A stretch of DNA of 16,148 nucleotides. Source: Betaproteobacteria bacterium (lineage in GTDB: Bacteria; Pseudomonadota; Gammaproteobacteria; Burkholderiales; Ferrovaceae). The notes under the pieces are model-generated. The model made no database searches and was not told the DNA's origin. It was given only the letters and a program-made list of their open reading frames with translations. The stretch covers positions 1-16,148 of the forward strand of contig JAGWPH010000104.1 of NCBI GenBank assembly GCA_028870615.1, written 5' to 3'. The translations under genes and the position numbers were made by a program. Below are positions 1 through 7,711 of the stretch, piece after piece (the stretch's first letter is position 1; every line of letters starts with the position of its first letter).

Positions 1-145
1 AAACCCCATCCGGAGCAAGACCAAATAGGGAAGCAATCGCGTGGCTCGCGCGGCTTCCGGGTAGGTTGCTGGAGCGTCCGGGTAACCGGCCGCCTAGAGG
101 AATGACTGTCCTCGACAGAACCCGGCTTACAGGCCAGCTTCTTTT
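1..145 (+). ncRNA. rnpB: RNase P RNA, 3' portion (5' end outside window)
   Basis: This is the catalytic RNA of ribonuclease P, which removes 5' leaders from pre-tRNAs. The stretch matches from memory the 3' third of bacterial type A RNase P RNA. It has CCGGAGCAAGACCAAATAGG at 10-29, the GGGTAGGTTGCTGGAGC region at about 59-75, CCTAGAGGAATGACTGTCC at 93-111 and GACAGAACCCGGCTTAC at 114-130. The end GGCCAGCTTC (about 133-142) should pair with a GAAGCTGGCC-type 5' end that lies outside the window. The exact 3' end is uncertain by a few bases. It is followed at once by an intrinsic terminator. RNase P RNA upstream of mraZ is also the arrangement in Pseudomonas aeruginosa, so the linkage is not unusual. 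Confidence 0.95.
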
Positions 146-152
146 CTTTTCG

Positions 153-174
153 ATGGCCTTTCGGGGCCATTTTT
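153..174 (+). terminator. Intrinsic terminator of rnpB
   Basis: ATGGCC (153-158) and GGCCAT (165-170) form a 6-bp stem around the loop TTTCGG, followed directly by a short T run (170-174). It lies just after the predicted 3' end of RNase P RNA and before the mraZ promoter, so it should insulate the two transcription units. Confidence 0.85.
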
Positions 175-212
175 GACATCCCCCTCCGATTTCTCCTTTC
201 CCTCAAAAAAAT

Positions 213-226
213 CAGCCAGTTGGCTG
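213..226. repeat. Perfect 14-bp inverted repeat upstream of the mraZ promoter
   Basis: CAGCCA (213-218) and TGGCTG (221-226) are perfect inverted repeats separated by GT. The palindrome ends 9 bp before the -35 hexamer. On the minus strand it reads as a small hairpin followed by a run of seven T (complement of the A run at 205-211), so it could be a weak minus-strand terminator. It could also be a protein-binding site next to the promoter. The function is not known from sequence. Confidence 0.45.
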
Positions 227-235
227 TAATAAGCC

Positions 236-264
236 TTGACCCTGTTTTATCGTTGCCCTATAGT
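236..264 (+). promoter_or_regulatory. Predicted sigma70-type promoter of the dcw operon
   Basis: TTGACC (236-241) as -35 and TATAGT (259-264) as -10 are separated by exactly 17 bp. Five of six bases match consensus in each hexamer. The predicted start of transcription is near 271, giving a leader of about 52 nt before mraZ. It lies between the rnpB terminator and mraZ. The -10 overlaps the first of the putative MraZ boxes, which fits repression by MraZ. Confidence 0.8.
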
Positions 265-307
265 GGAAAAAAGTAGGAAGAAATGGGAATTTGTGGTCAA
301 TTAAGGG
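263..307 (+). promoter_or_regulatory. Putative MraZ operator: five direct boxes at 10-bp spacing
   Basis: Five pentamers recur at exact 10-bp steps: GTGGA (263-267), GTAGG (273-277), ATGGG (283-287), GTGGT (293-297) and AAGGG (303-307). In E. coli, MraZ represses its own operon by binding TGGGN repeats separated by 5 nt, which is the same period. Here the array runs from the -10 hexamer across the transcription start into the leader, so bound MraZ would block RNA polymerase. The boxes are degenerate. The period and position are seen directly; MraZ binding is inferred. Confidence 0.7.
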
Positions 308-322
308 GACAAGGGGGAGATC

Positions 323-769
323 GTGTTTCAGGGACCATCAGAAATCAGTCTGGATGCCAAGGGCCGGTTGGCGATTCCCACCCGCTACCGCGACGCCCTG
401 CGCGCCCAAGGTGAGGGTCATCTGGTCATCACCGCCCATCCCCATCGTTGTCTGCTGCTCTATCCACGCCCCTCCTGGGAACCCATTCGCGCCGCCATCA
501 TGAAGAAATCCGGCCTCGATCGCCAGACCACCCTGTTGCAGGGATTGCTGGTGGGACATGCCGATGACGTGGAAATGGATGCAGCAGGTCGCGTTCTGGT
601 GTCGCCCGCCCTGCGCCGCTTTGCCGGGATCGAGCGCGAGCTGATGATGTTTGGCCAGGGAAGTCACTTCAAACTCTGGAATCCTGCCGCCTGGGACAAG
701 CAGTTCGAGGAAATCGAAAAGCTCGGTCCCGACCTGGTGCCCGCAGGGATGGAAGACCTTTCGCTCTAG
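323..769 (+). CDS. mraZ: Transcriptional regulator MraZ
   Basis: MraZ is a DNA-binding protein of the AbrB/SpoVT fold that forms a ring-shaped oligomer and represses the dcw operon it heads. The protein has 148 residues, a normal length. It shows the two repeated half-domains with their DxxxR signatures: D11-AKG-R15 in [16 protein letters not shown] and D86-AAG-R90 in [12 protein letters not shown]. The start is GTG at 323, chosen because the protein then begins [15 protein letters not shown] as in the family. A purine-rich AAGGGGGAG lies at 311-319. It is the first gene of the operon, and rsmH follows after 2 nt. The five-box array upstream is its probable operator. Confidence 0.96.
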   Translation: MFQGPSEISLDAKGRLAIPTRYRDALRAQGEGHLVITAHPHRCLLLYPRPSWEPIRAAIMKKSGLDRQTTLLQGLLVGHADDVEMDAAGRVLVSPALRRFAGIERELMMFGQGSHFKLWNPAAWDKQFEEIEKLGPDLVPAGMEDLSL

Positions 770-771
770 CA

Positions 772-1722
772 ATGACCCACTGCGAAATGGGCCGCCCCAC
801 CATGCAACACATCACCGTCCTTCTCGCCGAAGCAATCGACGCCCTGGCCATCCGGCCCGCCGGGATTTACGTGGACTGCACCTTCGGGCGCGGGGGCCAC
901 AGCCGGCGCATTCTCGAGGCGCTGGGCCCGACGGGCAGCCTCATTGCGCTCGATCGGGACGCAGCTGCGGTGAGCGCTGCGGCCATGGTTGAGGACCCTC
1001 GTTTTGAAATCGTGCGTGCCAGTTTTTCCGCTCTGAGCGAGGTGCTGCGGCAACGGGGCATCACGCGCGTGGATGGGGTGCTGCTGGATCTGGGCGTTTC
1101 CTCTCCCCAAATTGACGAGGCTGTGCGCGGCTTCAGTTTTCGTCTGGATGGTCCGCTGGACATGCGCATGGATACCGGTTGCGGACAACCCGCAAGCGAA
1201 TGGTTGGCACACGCCGAACGCGACGAAATTGCGCGGGTCATTCGCGAGTACGGTGAAGACCGTTTTGCGCGCCAGATCGCCCAGGCCATCGTGATGGCGC
1301 GAACCCTGGAGCCGATCAGCACCACCGGACAACTGGCGCGTATCGTGGCCTCGGCAGTCCACACCCGCGAACCGGGACAGGATCCGGCCACGCGCACGTT
1401 TCAGGCGCTGCGCATCCATCTCAATGGCGAATTGCAGGAAATCGCCGCGGTGTTACCCCAGGCGCTTGAAGCGCTTAACCTTGGCGGGCGCCTGGTGGTG
1501 ATCAGTTTCCATTCCCTGGAGGATCGCATCGTCAAGCAGTTCCTGCGCGAGCACGCGCAGCCTCCCGAAATTCCCCGCGGACTTGCGGTGCGTGAAGCGG
1601 ATCGTCCCGCACCACGCCTGCGTCTGGTTGGAAAAATGGTGCGCCCCTCCGCGCAGGAGATTGCGGCCAATGCCCGCAGTCGCAGCGCCGTGATGCGTGT
1701 GGCGGAGAGAACGGCCGCATGA
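772..1722 (+). CDS. rsmH: 16S rRNA (cytosine(1402)-N4)-methyltransferase RsmH
   Basis: RsmH (MraW) uses S-adenosylmethionine to methylate N4 of C1402 in the 16S rRNA decoding centre. Seen here are the SAM-binding loop [10 protein letters not shown] (GRGGHS at residues 39-44), ALDRD (59-63), [11 protein letters not shown] from 103, the [15 protein letters not shown] block, [12 protein letters not shown] and [16 protein letters not shown]. The 316-residue length is typical. The start is not settled. ATG 772 is two bases after the mraZ stop. ATG 802 would give [15 protein letters not shown], which looks more like family N-termini. Neither has a strong ribosome-binding site. The 3' end overlaps ftsL by ATGA. 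Confidence 0.95.
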   Translation: MTHCEMGRPTMQHITVLLAEAIDALAIRPAGIYVDCTFGRGGHSRRILEALGPTGSLIALDRDAAAVSAAAMVEDPRFEIVRASFSALSEVLRQRGITRVDGVLLDLGVSSPQIDEAVRGFSFRLDGPLDMRMDTGCGQPASEWLAHAERDEIARVIREYGEDRFARQIAQAIVMARTLEPISTTGQLARIVASAVHTREPGQDPATRTFQALRIHLNGELQEIAAVLPQALEALNLGGRLVVISFHSLEDRIVKQFLREHAQPPEIPRGLAVREADRPAPRLRLVGKMVRPSAQEIAANARSRSAVMRVAERTAA

Positions 1723-2006
1723 GTCGTCTCAACATCATCCTGTTTGCCCTGGTTGTGATATTGGCCATTGGCGTGGTGCACGCCCAGCATCGCGCGCGTC
1801 GCCTGTTTATGGACCTGCAGAAAGAAAAGGATACGGCGGAGCAGCGGATTGCCGAATGGAACCAGCTCCAGATCGAGCAGGGCACACTCAGCTCCAGCCA
1901 TCGCGTCGAGGAAGGGGCGCTCCATGGCCTGCAGATGCGAGTGCCCGCGCCGTCCGATACCCGCCTGATTGTCATCGGGCAGCCTCATATCCAGGGGGCG
2001 CAATGA
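1719..2006 (+). CDS. ftsL: Cell division protein FtsL
   Basis: FtsL is a small bitopic inner-membrane protein that joins FtsB and FtsQ and helps activate FtsWI at the septum. The 95-residue product has a very short cytoplasmic tail, one hydrophobic segment at about residues 4-22 ([17 protein letters not shown]) and then a charged stretch at about 25-58 ([30 protein letters not shown]), which suits the coiled coil that pairs with FtsB. Residues 60-85 carry the [27 protein letters not shown] tail typical of proteobacterial FtsL. The start overlaps the rsmH stop (ATGA), with GGAG at 1704-1707. Identification rests on topology and position, because FtsL sequences are poorly conserved. Confidence 0.92.
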   Translation: MSRLNIILFALVVILAIGVVHAQHRARRLFMDLQKEKDTAEQRIAEWNQLQIEQGTLSSSHRVEEGALHGLQMRVPAPSDTRLIVIGQPHIQGAQ

Positions 2007-3739
2007 ATGTCGGGGTCAACAGCACGCGTCTCAACCTGCGCCTGGATGGATGGCGTTCGCGTTTGCTCCTGATCACCCTGATCACCTGTTTTGCAGGCCT
2101 GGCCGGGCGCGCGGCCTGGCTGCAGGGGGTTCATGCAGGGTTTTTGCAACAGAAGGGCGATGAACGTTACAGCCGCGTCATCGAAATGCCAGCCAGCCGG
2201 GGCATCATTCGTGATCGCAATGGCCAGCCCCTGGCGATCAGCACACCCTCGGATTCCATCTGGGCCAGTCGCGAGGATATCGCGTTGTCACCCGGCCAAT
2301 ACCGGGCACTGGCGGGACTGCTGCATATGGATCCCAAGGAGGTGGAGCAACGCCTGACCAGCGGCCATGGCAACTTTGTCTACCTCAAGCGCCAGGTCGC
2401 TCCGGAAGTTGCGCAACAGGTCATGGACCTCGGGCTGACTGGGTTATACCAGCAGCATGGGTTTCATCGCGCCTATCCCAAGGGAGAAGAGACAGCACAC
2501 CTGGTGGGCTTTACCGATGCCGATGACCACGGCCAGGAAGGGGTGGAACTGACCTATCAGGCCGAGCTGGGGGGAAGCACCGGCGCCCGTCGGGTCATCA
2601 AGGACCGTACGGGGCAGATCATCGAGGATGTGGAAAGCATCCGCGTTTCCCACCCCGGAAAGGACATCGTGCTCAGTGTGGATGGGCGTATCCAGCACCT
2701 GGCCTATCGCGAATTGCGCAATGCGGTGACCCTCAACCGGGCCAAGGCGGGCGCCGTGGTCATCCTGGACACGCAGACCGGCGAGGTGTTGGCGTTGGCC
2801 AACTATCCGGACTACGATCCCAACAAACGCGAACATCTCTCGGGCGCCCAGTTGCGCAACCGCGCCATCACGGACACCTTTGAGCCCGGCTCCACCCTGA
2901 AACCGTTTACCATTGCCACCGCGCTGGAAACCGGCAAGGTCACTCCCACCACTGTCATCGCCACCGGTGGGGGTCAAATGACGATTGGCTCCAGCACCAT
3001 TCGCGACACCCATCCATCGACGGCGCTCACGGTAGCCCAGGTGATCCAGCATTCCAGCAATGTGGGGGCGGCGCGCATTGCCCTGGCCCTGCCACCGGAA
3101 ACGCTCTGGAACATGTTCACCGATGTGGGATTTGGCCAGACGCCCAAGCTGGGTTTTCCCGGGGAAGCGGGAGGCAGGGTGCGGCCGTTCAGGACCTGGA
3201 AACCCATCGAGCAGGCCACCATGTCTTACGGCACCGGCATCTCGGTCAGCCTGATTCAGTTGGCCCGGGCTTACACCATCTTTGCCAATAACGGCATGAT
3301 GCGACCCCTGTCGCTGACCCGGGTCACGACACCGGCGCCCGGACGCCAGGTCATTTCTGCACTGACAGCGCATCAGGTCAGCGACATGCTGGAGTTGGTG
3401 GTCAAACCCGAAGGGACCGCGCCGGCGGCCCAGGTCAGGGGCTACCGTGTGGCGGGCAAGACCGGGACCGCGCATAAGCTCATGGATGGGCGTTACGTGA
3501 ATCGCTATGTGGCGTCGTTTGTGGGATTTGCGCCGGCATCTGCGCCGCGTGTGCTGATCGCGGTCATGATCGACGAGCCTGCGGGGAACAGCTATTACGG
3601 CGGGATGGTGGCTGCGCCCGTATTTTCGTCATTGATGGGCAACGTGCTGCAGATGCTTGCGGTGCCGCCCGATGACCCCACCAGCAGTGCGTTTGATCTG
3701 CCTCATCCCGCCGGCACTGCGGCGGCGGAGGACACATGA
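2003..3739 (+). CDS. ftsI: Septal peptidoglycan transpeptidase FtsI (PBP3)
   Basis: FtsI is the class B penicillin-binding protein that cross-links septal peptidoglycan in the periplasm. It has 578 residues. A transmembrane anchor lies at about 20-37, followed by the PBP dimerisation-domain motif RGIIRDRNG (66-74). The transpeptidase domain shows all three catalytic motifs: S297-TLK (SxxK, nucleophile S297), S351-SN (SxN) and K486-TGT (KTG). A longer frame is open upstream to 1697, but it would overlap all of ftsL. ATG 2003 has AGGGGG at 1993-1998, overlaps the ftsL stop as ATGA, and gives a family-length protein. The 3' end overlaps murE by 4 nt. No motif is damaged. Confidence 0.97.
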   Translation: MNVGVNSTRLNLRLDGWRSRLLLITLITCFAGLAGRAAWLQGVHAGFLQQKGDERYSRVIEMPASRGIIRDRNGQPLAISTPSDSIWASREDIALSPGQYRALAGLLHMDPKEVEQRLTSGHGNFVYLKRQVAPEVAQQVMDLGLTGLYQQHGFHRAYPKGEETAHLVGFTDADDHGQEGVELTYQAELGGSTGARRVIKDRTGQIIEDVESIRVSHPGKDIVLSVDGRIQHLAYRELRNAVTLNRAKAGAVVILDTQTGEVLALANYPDYDPNKREHLSGAQLRNRAITDTFEPGSTLKPFTIATALETGKVTPTTVIATGGGQMTIGSSTIRDTHPSTALTVAQVIQHSSNVGAARIALALPPETLWNMFTDVGFGQTPKLGFPGEAGGRVRPFRTWKPIEQATMSYGTGISVSLIQLARAYTIFANNGMMRPLSLTRVTTPAPGRQVISALTAHQVSDMLELVVKPEGTAPAAQVRGYRVAGKTGTAHKLMDGRYVNRYVASFVGFAPASAPRVLIAVMIDEPAGNSYYGGMVAAPVFSSLMGNVLQMLAVPPDDPTSSAFDLPHPAGTAAAEDT

Positions 3740-5241
3740 CCCCTGCCCCCCGGTTTCCCCACGCTCCCGGCCGCGCACCCCCTGTGGATGTCGCGGCCCT
3801 GCATCATCTGGGGTTGCCCCTGGTGGACCTGACCGCGGACAGTCGCTGCGTCACTCCCGGCATGACCTTTGCGGCTTATCCGGGAGCCCAGTCCGATGGA
3901 CGCCGTTATATTCCTGAAGCCATCGAGCGGGGCGCTGCTTCGGTACTGTGGGAGCGCGAGGGATTTGCCTGGGCATCGGAGTGGTCTGTCCCCAATCAGG
4001 GCATTCCGGGATTACGCGCCCAGATCAGCGCCATTGCCGGGCAGGTGTATGGCGAACCTTCTCACCATCTGTGGGTTGTCGGCATCACCGGCACCAACGG
4101 CAAGACCAGCTGCAGCCACTGGCTCGCGCAATTATTGCAACAGGCCGGCAAACCCTGTGCCGTGGTGGGGACGCTGGGCAACGGGCTGTTGACGCAGCTG
4201 GAGCCCGCACTCAATACCACGCCCGACGCCATTGTGTTGCAACAGGTGCTGGCCCGCTGCCTGCAGCAGGGCGCGACAGCCTGTGCGATGGAAGTCTCGT
4301 CCCACGGGCTGGTGCAGGAACGCGTGGCAGGCATTGCCTTTCGCGGTGCGCTGTTTACCAACCTCTCGCGCGATCATCTCGACTACCACGGCACGCTGGA
4401 GGCTTATGGGGAAGCCAAGGCGCTGCTGTTTGAAGCAGCCGGCCTGGAATTTGGAGTCATCAATCTGGACGATCCGTTTGGAATGAAGCTGGTCGCAAGG
4501 GCGAAGGCTGTCCCCAAAATGATTGGCTACACCCTGGAAGACGTGCAGGCGCCACCCGGCGTGGCGCTCCTGAAAGCCGGAAATATCGACGTGAGTGCGT
4601 ACGGATTGCGTTTTGAGGTGGCGGGAAAGTGGGGCAGCGCGCACGTGGAGGCGCCGCTCATGGGCCGCTTCAATGTGTCCAACGTGCTGGCCGTCATGGC
4701 TGCGGCGCTGATGGGGGGCATGACACTCCAACAGGTTTGCGCCGGGGTGGCCCGATTGACGGCGCCCCCGGGGCGGCTGGAACGTCTGGGAGGCGGATCC
4801 CGCCCACTCGTGGTGATCGATTATGCGCATACCCCGGATGCCCTGGAGAAAGCGCTGGTCACATTGCGCGAAGCGATCGCGCCACGGCGCCGGTTGATTT
4901 GTGTGTTTGGTTGCGGTGGCAATCGCGATCCCGGCAAACGCCCGTTGATGGGGGAAGTGGCTGCGCGCCTCGCGGATCAGGTGGTGTTGACCAGTGACAA
5001 CCCGCGCTTCGAATCCATCGAAACCATTCTCGACCAGATTGCCCAGGGCATTCCCGTCCCGTTCAAACGCATTCCCGATCGGGCCCAGGCCATCCGTCAG
5101 GCAATTGCCTCGGCCCAGCCGGGAGATGTGGTGCTGATCGCCGGCAAAGGGCATGAAACCACCCAGGAGGTGGCGGGTCAGAAATTGCCGTTCAACGATC
5201 GTGCCGTGGCCCAGCGTTGTCTTGACGGGGGACACGCATGA
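3736..5241 (+). CDS. murE: UDP-MurNAc-L-Ala-D-Glu:meso-diaminopimelate ligase MurE
   Basis: MurE adds the third stem-peptide residue in the cytoplasm, driven by ATP. The 501-residue protein has the three-domain Mur ligase layout: an N-terminal UDP-substrate domain with LTADSRCVTPGMTFAAYPG, a central ATPase domain with the P-loop GTNGKT (residues 119-124) and LSRDHLDYHGT, and a C-terminal domain with VVIDYAHTPDALEKAL. The substrate motif is D421-N-P-R424, followed by F425-E426. DNPR marks enzymes that use meso-diaminopimelate instead of lysine. GGAGG (3727-3731) precedes the ATG, which overlaps the ftsI stop. The context after DNPR (FESIE) departs a little from the common DNPRxEDP form. Confidence 0.97.
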   Translation: MTPAPRFPHAPGRAPPVDVAALHHLGLPLVDLTADSRCVTPGMTFAAYPGAQSDGRRYIPEAIERGAASVLWEREGFAWASEWSVPNQGIPGLRAQISAIAGQVYGEPSHHLWVVGITGTNGKTSCSHWLAQLLQQAGKPCAVVGTLGNGLLTQLEPALNTTPDAIVLQQVLARCLQQGATACAMEVSSHGLVQERVAGIAFRGALFTNLSRDHLDYHGTLEAYGEAKALLFEAAGLEFGVINLDDPFGMKLVARAKAVPKMIGYTLEDVQAPPGVALLKAGNIDVSAYGLRFEVAGKWGSAHVEAPLMGRFNVSNVLAVMAAALMGGMTLQQVCAGVARLTAPPGRLERLGGGSRPLVVIDYAHTPDALEKALVTLREAIAPRRRLICVFGCGGNRDPGKRPLMGEVAARLADQVVLTSDNPRFESIETILDQIAQGIPVPFKRIPDRAQAIRQAIASAQPGDVVLIAGKGHETTQEVAGQKLPFNDRAVAQRCLDGGHA

Positions 5242-6593
5242 TGAGTCTTCAGGAAGCAGCCAAAATTCTGGGCGTCCACGCAACCCTGGCCCCTGTGTCA
5301 TTTAACCGGGTGTCGACGGATACCCGCCAGCTCGAAGCAGGAGACCTGTTTGTGGCATTGCGCGGCGAACATTTCGACGGTCATGCCTTTGTGGTCGATG
5401 CGCTGCGAAAGGGGGCCGTGGGGGCCATCGTGGAAACCCAGGGCGTTCATCGGGACGATGCGGCGCGTCTGATCCAGGTGCCTTCCACTGCGCAAGCGCT
5501 GTCCACCCTGGCAGGATCCTGGCGCCGGAAAATCAACCCGCGGGTGGTGGCGGTGACAGGCAGCAATGGCAAGACCAGTGTCAAGGAAATGCTGGCGGCC
5601 ATCCTGCGTTGTGCTGCCGGATTGCAAGGATTGAATCCGCAGGACAGTGTGCTCGCCACCGCAGGCAATCTGAACAATACCCTGGGCTTGCCCATGACGC
5701 TGCTGCGACTGCGTCCCGGACACCGCTGGGCGGTGGTCGAGATGGGGATGAACCATGCCGGCGAAATCGCCGGCATGACGCGGGTGGCGCGGCCGGATGT
5801 GGGGCTCATCACGAATGTGCAGCGCGCGCATGTGGGGATGGTGGGCAGCCTGGAAGCGGTGGCGCGTGCCAAGGGAGAATTGTTTGAAGGCCTGTCCGCC
5901 ACCGGCGTGGCGGTGCTTCCGGCAGGCGAGGCCATGACGCCCGTGTTGCGCCAGTGCGCGGCAGGTCACGACGTGCTGGACTTCGCACTGGATCAACCGG
6001 CCATGGTGCGCGGGCATTCCCAGGGCGAGATGCTGAAGATTGAATTGCCCCAGGCCGTGCTTCAGGTCCGGCTCAATGTTCCCGGGCGGCACAACCGGAA
6101 CAACGCCGTAGCCGCTGCAGCCGCAGCCACCGCATTGGGCATTGATGCCGAAGCCATTCGCCAGGGGCTGGAAAGTTTTCAGGGGGTGCCGGGGCGGCTC
6201 CAGACCAAATTCTCTGCACGTGGCGCGCTGATCATTGATGACACCTACAACGCCAATCCCGATTCGGTGCTGGCCGCGATTGCCGTACTGGCGGCGCGTC
6301 CAGGGCGGCGCATTCTGGTGCTGGGAGACCTTGGGGAATTGGGAAAGGAAGCGCCCGGATTGCATGCCGAAGTGGGACAGGTCGCGCGTGCGGCAGGCAT
6401 CGATGACTGTTTCACCCTGGGGGAGTTGACCCGGGAGACCTGCCGCGCTTTTGGTCCGCAGGCCCGCCATTTTGAATCGGCAGCGGCGCTGGTCAGTATC
6501 TTGCATCCCCAGCTCAATGCCGATGCCACCGTCCTGGTGAAAGGATCGCGATTCATGCAGATGGAACGCGTCGTGGAGGGATTGGTGCAATGA
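5238..6593 (+). CDS. murF: UDP-MurNAc-tripeptide:D-alanyl-D-alanine ligase MurF
   Basis: MurF attaches the D-Ala-D-Ala dipeptide to UDP-MurNAc-tripeptide, the last cytoplasmic ligation. The 451-residue product has [30 protein letters not shown] near the N-terminus, the P-loop GSNGKT at residues 108-113, [15 protein letters not shown], the MurF-type [14 protein letters not shown] block (the HAGEIAGM part is residues 173-180), and [12 protein letters not shown]. Two adjacent ATG codons (5238 and 5241) are possible. The first overlaps the murE stop as ATGA. The enzyme depends on a D-Ala-D-Ala ligase that is not encoded in this window. The HAGEIAGM codons form a perfect 10-bp hairpin. A 25-nt gap separates it from mraY. 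Confidence 0.96.
   Translation: MMSLQEAAKILGVHATLAPVSFNRVSTDTRQLEAGDLFVALRGEHFDGHAFVVDALRKGAVGAIVETQGVHRDDAARLIQVPSTAQALSTLAGSWRRKINPRVVAVTGSNGKTSVKEMLAAILRCAAGLQGLNPQDSVLATAGNLNNTLGLPMTLLRLRPGHRWAVVEMGMNHAGEIAGMTRVARPDVGLITNVQRAHVGMVGSLEAVARAKGELFEGLSATGVAVLPAGEAMTPVLRQCAAGHDVLDFALDQPAMVRGHSQGEMLKIELPQAVLQVRLNVPGRHNRNNAVAAAAAATALGIDAEAIRQGLESFQGVPGRLQTKFSARGALIIDDTYNANPDSVLAAIAVLAARPGRRILVLGDLGELGKEAPGLHAEVGQVARAAGIDDCFTLGELTRETCRAFGPQARHFESAAALVSILHPQLNADATVLVKGSRFMQMERVVEGLVQ
5754..5777 (+). repeat. Perfect 10-bp hairpin inside murF
   Basis: CATGCCGGCG (5754-5763) and CGCCGGCATG (5768-5777) are perfect inverted repeats around AAAT. The outer bases of the loop could pair as well. The repeat encodes residues H173 to M180 of MurF, a conserved motif region, so protein sequence explains part of the symmetry. 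No T run follows, so it is not a Rho-independent terminator. Confidence 0.6.
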
Positions 6594-6628
6594 CAACCAG
6601 CCCTCAAGGAAACACATCATGTTGTTAG
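6590..6628 (+). other. Tiny ATGA-initiated reading frame bridging murF and mraY
   Basis: An ATG overlaps the murF stop codon as ATGA and opens a 12-codon frame ([12 protein letters not shown]) that ends at TAG, 10 nt inside mraY. It spans the AAGGA ribosome-binding site of mraY. It could let ribosomes finishing murF travel on to the mraY start (translational coupling). It could equally be chance, since frames of this length are common. No protein function is claimed. Confidence 0.25.
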
Positions 6629-7704
6629 CCCTGGCCCATTGGCTGTCTCAAAGCATTCACGGATTTCGCGTGATCGACTACATCACGCTGCGGGCGGTTC
6701 TGGCAACGCTGACGGCGCTCACGCTTTCGTTCGCGATCGGGCCGCTGATGATTCGCAAACTGACAGCCTACAAAATCGGGCAGGCGGTGCGCGATGACGG
6801 GCCGCAAACGCATTTGATCAAGACCGGCACACCCACCATGGGCGGCGCCCTGATCCTGGTGGCGATTGCGGTGACCACGCTGCTCTGGGCCGACCTTTCC
6901 AATCGTTATGTGTGGCTGGTGTTGGCCACCATGTTGGGATTCGGAGTGATCGGCTGGGTTGATGACTACCGCAAGGTGGTCCATCGCAACCCCAGGGGGT
7001 TGTCGGCGCGCGTCAAATTTTTCTGGCAGTCGGTGATTGCCCTGCTGGTCTCCTTCGCACTTTTGCAGATGGCCACGACGCCCGCCGAAACCGACCTGAT
7101 CGTGCCCTTCTTCAAGACCGTGGCCTTGCCCCTGGGCGGGCTGGGCTTTGTCATCCTGACCTACTTCGTGGTCGTGGGCACCAGCAACGCCGTCAATCTC
7201 ACCGACGGCCTGGACGGCCTGGCCATCATGCCCACCGCCATGATTTCCGGAGCGCTGGCGGTGTTTGCCTACGTGGCCGGCAACAAGGTGTTTGCGCTGT
7301 ATCTGGCGTTTCCCAGCATTCCCGGAGCGGGCGAGCTGGTGGTTTTTTGTGCCGCCATGACCGGTGCCGGACTCGGGTTTTTGTGGTTTAACGCCTACCC
7401 GGCCGAAGTGTTCATGGGGGACGTTGGTGCGCTGGCTTTGGGAGCGGCACTGGGTTTGGTGGCGGTGATCGTGCGTCAGGAAATCGTGCTGTTCGTGATG
7501 GGCGGTGTGTTTGTGCTGGAAACCCTGTCGGTGGTATTGCAGGTGGTCTCCTTCAGGTTGACCGGCAATCGCATCTTCCGCATGGCGCCCGTACACCATC
7601 ACTTCGAACTGAAGGGCTGGAAAGAAAATCAGGTGGTGGTGCGGTTCTGGATCATTACCATCATTCTTGTCCTGGCCGGCCTGTCCACGCTCAAGTTGCG
7701 CTGA
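6619..7704 (+). CDS. mraY: Phospho-N-acetylmuramoyl-pentapeptide transferase MraY
   Basis: MraY moves phospho-MurNAc-pentapeptide from UDP to undecaprenyl phosphate, giving lipid I at the cytoplasmic face of the inner membrane. The 361 residues (E. coli has 360) form about ten hydrophobic segments. Catalytic signatures are at the expected places: D115-D116 in [10 protein letters not shown]193-LTDGLDGL, D268 in [10 protein letters not shown], and H326-HHFELKGW, with the last acidic and histidine motifs within one or two residues of their E. coli numbers. AAGGA (6606-6610) lies 8 nt before the ATG. mraY does not overlap murF, unlike most junctions here. A 12-codon frame bridges the 25-nt gap. 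Confidence 0.98.
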   Translation: MLLALAHWLSQSIHGFRVIDYITLRAVLATLTALTLSFAIGPLMIRKLTAYKIGQAVRDDGPQTHLIKTGTPTMGGALILVAIAVTTLLWADLSNRYVWLVLATMLGFGVIGWVDDYRKVVHRNPRGLSARVKFFWQSVIALLVSFALLQMATTPAETDLIVPFFKTVALPLGGLGFVILTYFVVVGTSNAVNLTDGLDGLAIMPTAMISGALAVFAYVAGNKVFALYLAFPSIPGAGELVVFCAAMTGAGLGFLWFNAYPAEVFMGDVGALALGAALGLVAVIVRQEIVLFVMGGVFVLETLSVVLQVVSFRLTGNRIFRMAPVHHHFELKGWKENQVVVRFWIITIILVLAGLSTLKLR

Positions 7705-7711
7705 TCCGGAC

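Noticed and set aside
291..503. A 70-codon plus-strand frame overlapping mraZ
   Set aside because: It lies out of frame within mraZ, begins inside the MraZ box array, and encodes nothing recognisable.
1697..2002. Upstream extension of ftsI from a GTG at 1697
   Set aside because: It would cover all of ftsL in another frame and add about 100 residues without family resemblance. ATG 2003 has a ribosome-binding site and the ATGA overlap.
5298..6620. Minus-strand open frame of 440 codons opposite murF
   Set aside because: It is antisense to a complete MurF with all its motifs. The composition is typical of a reverse-frame shadow, with no family resemblance.
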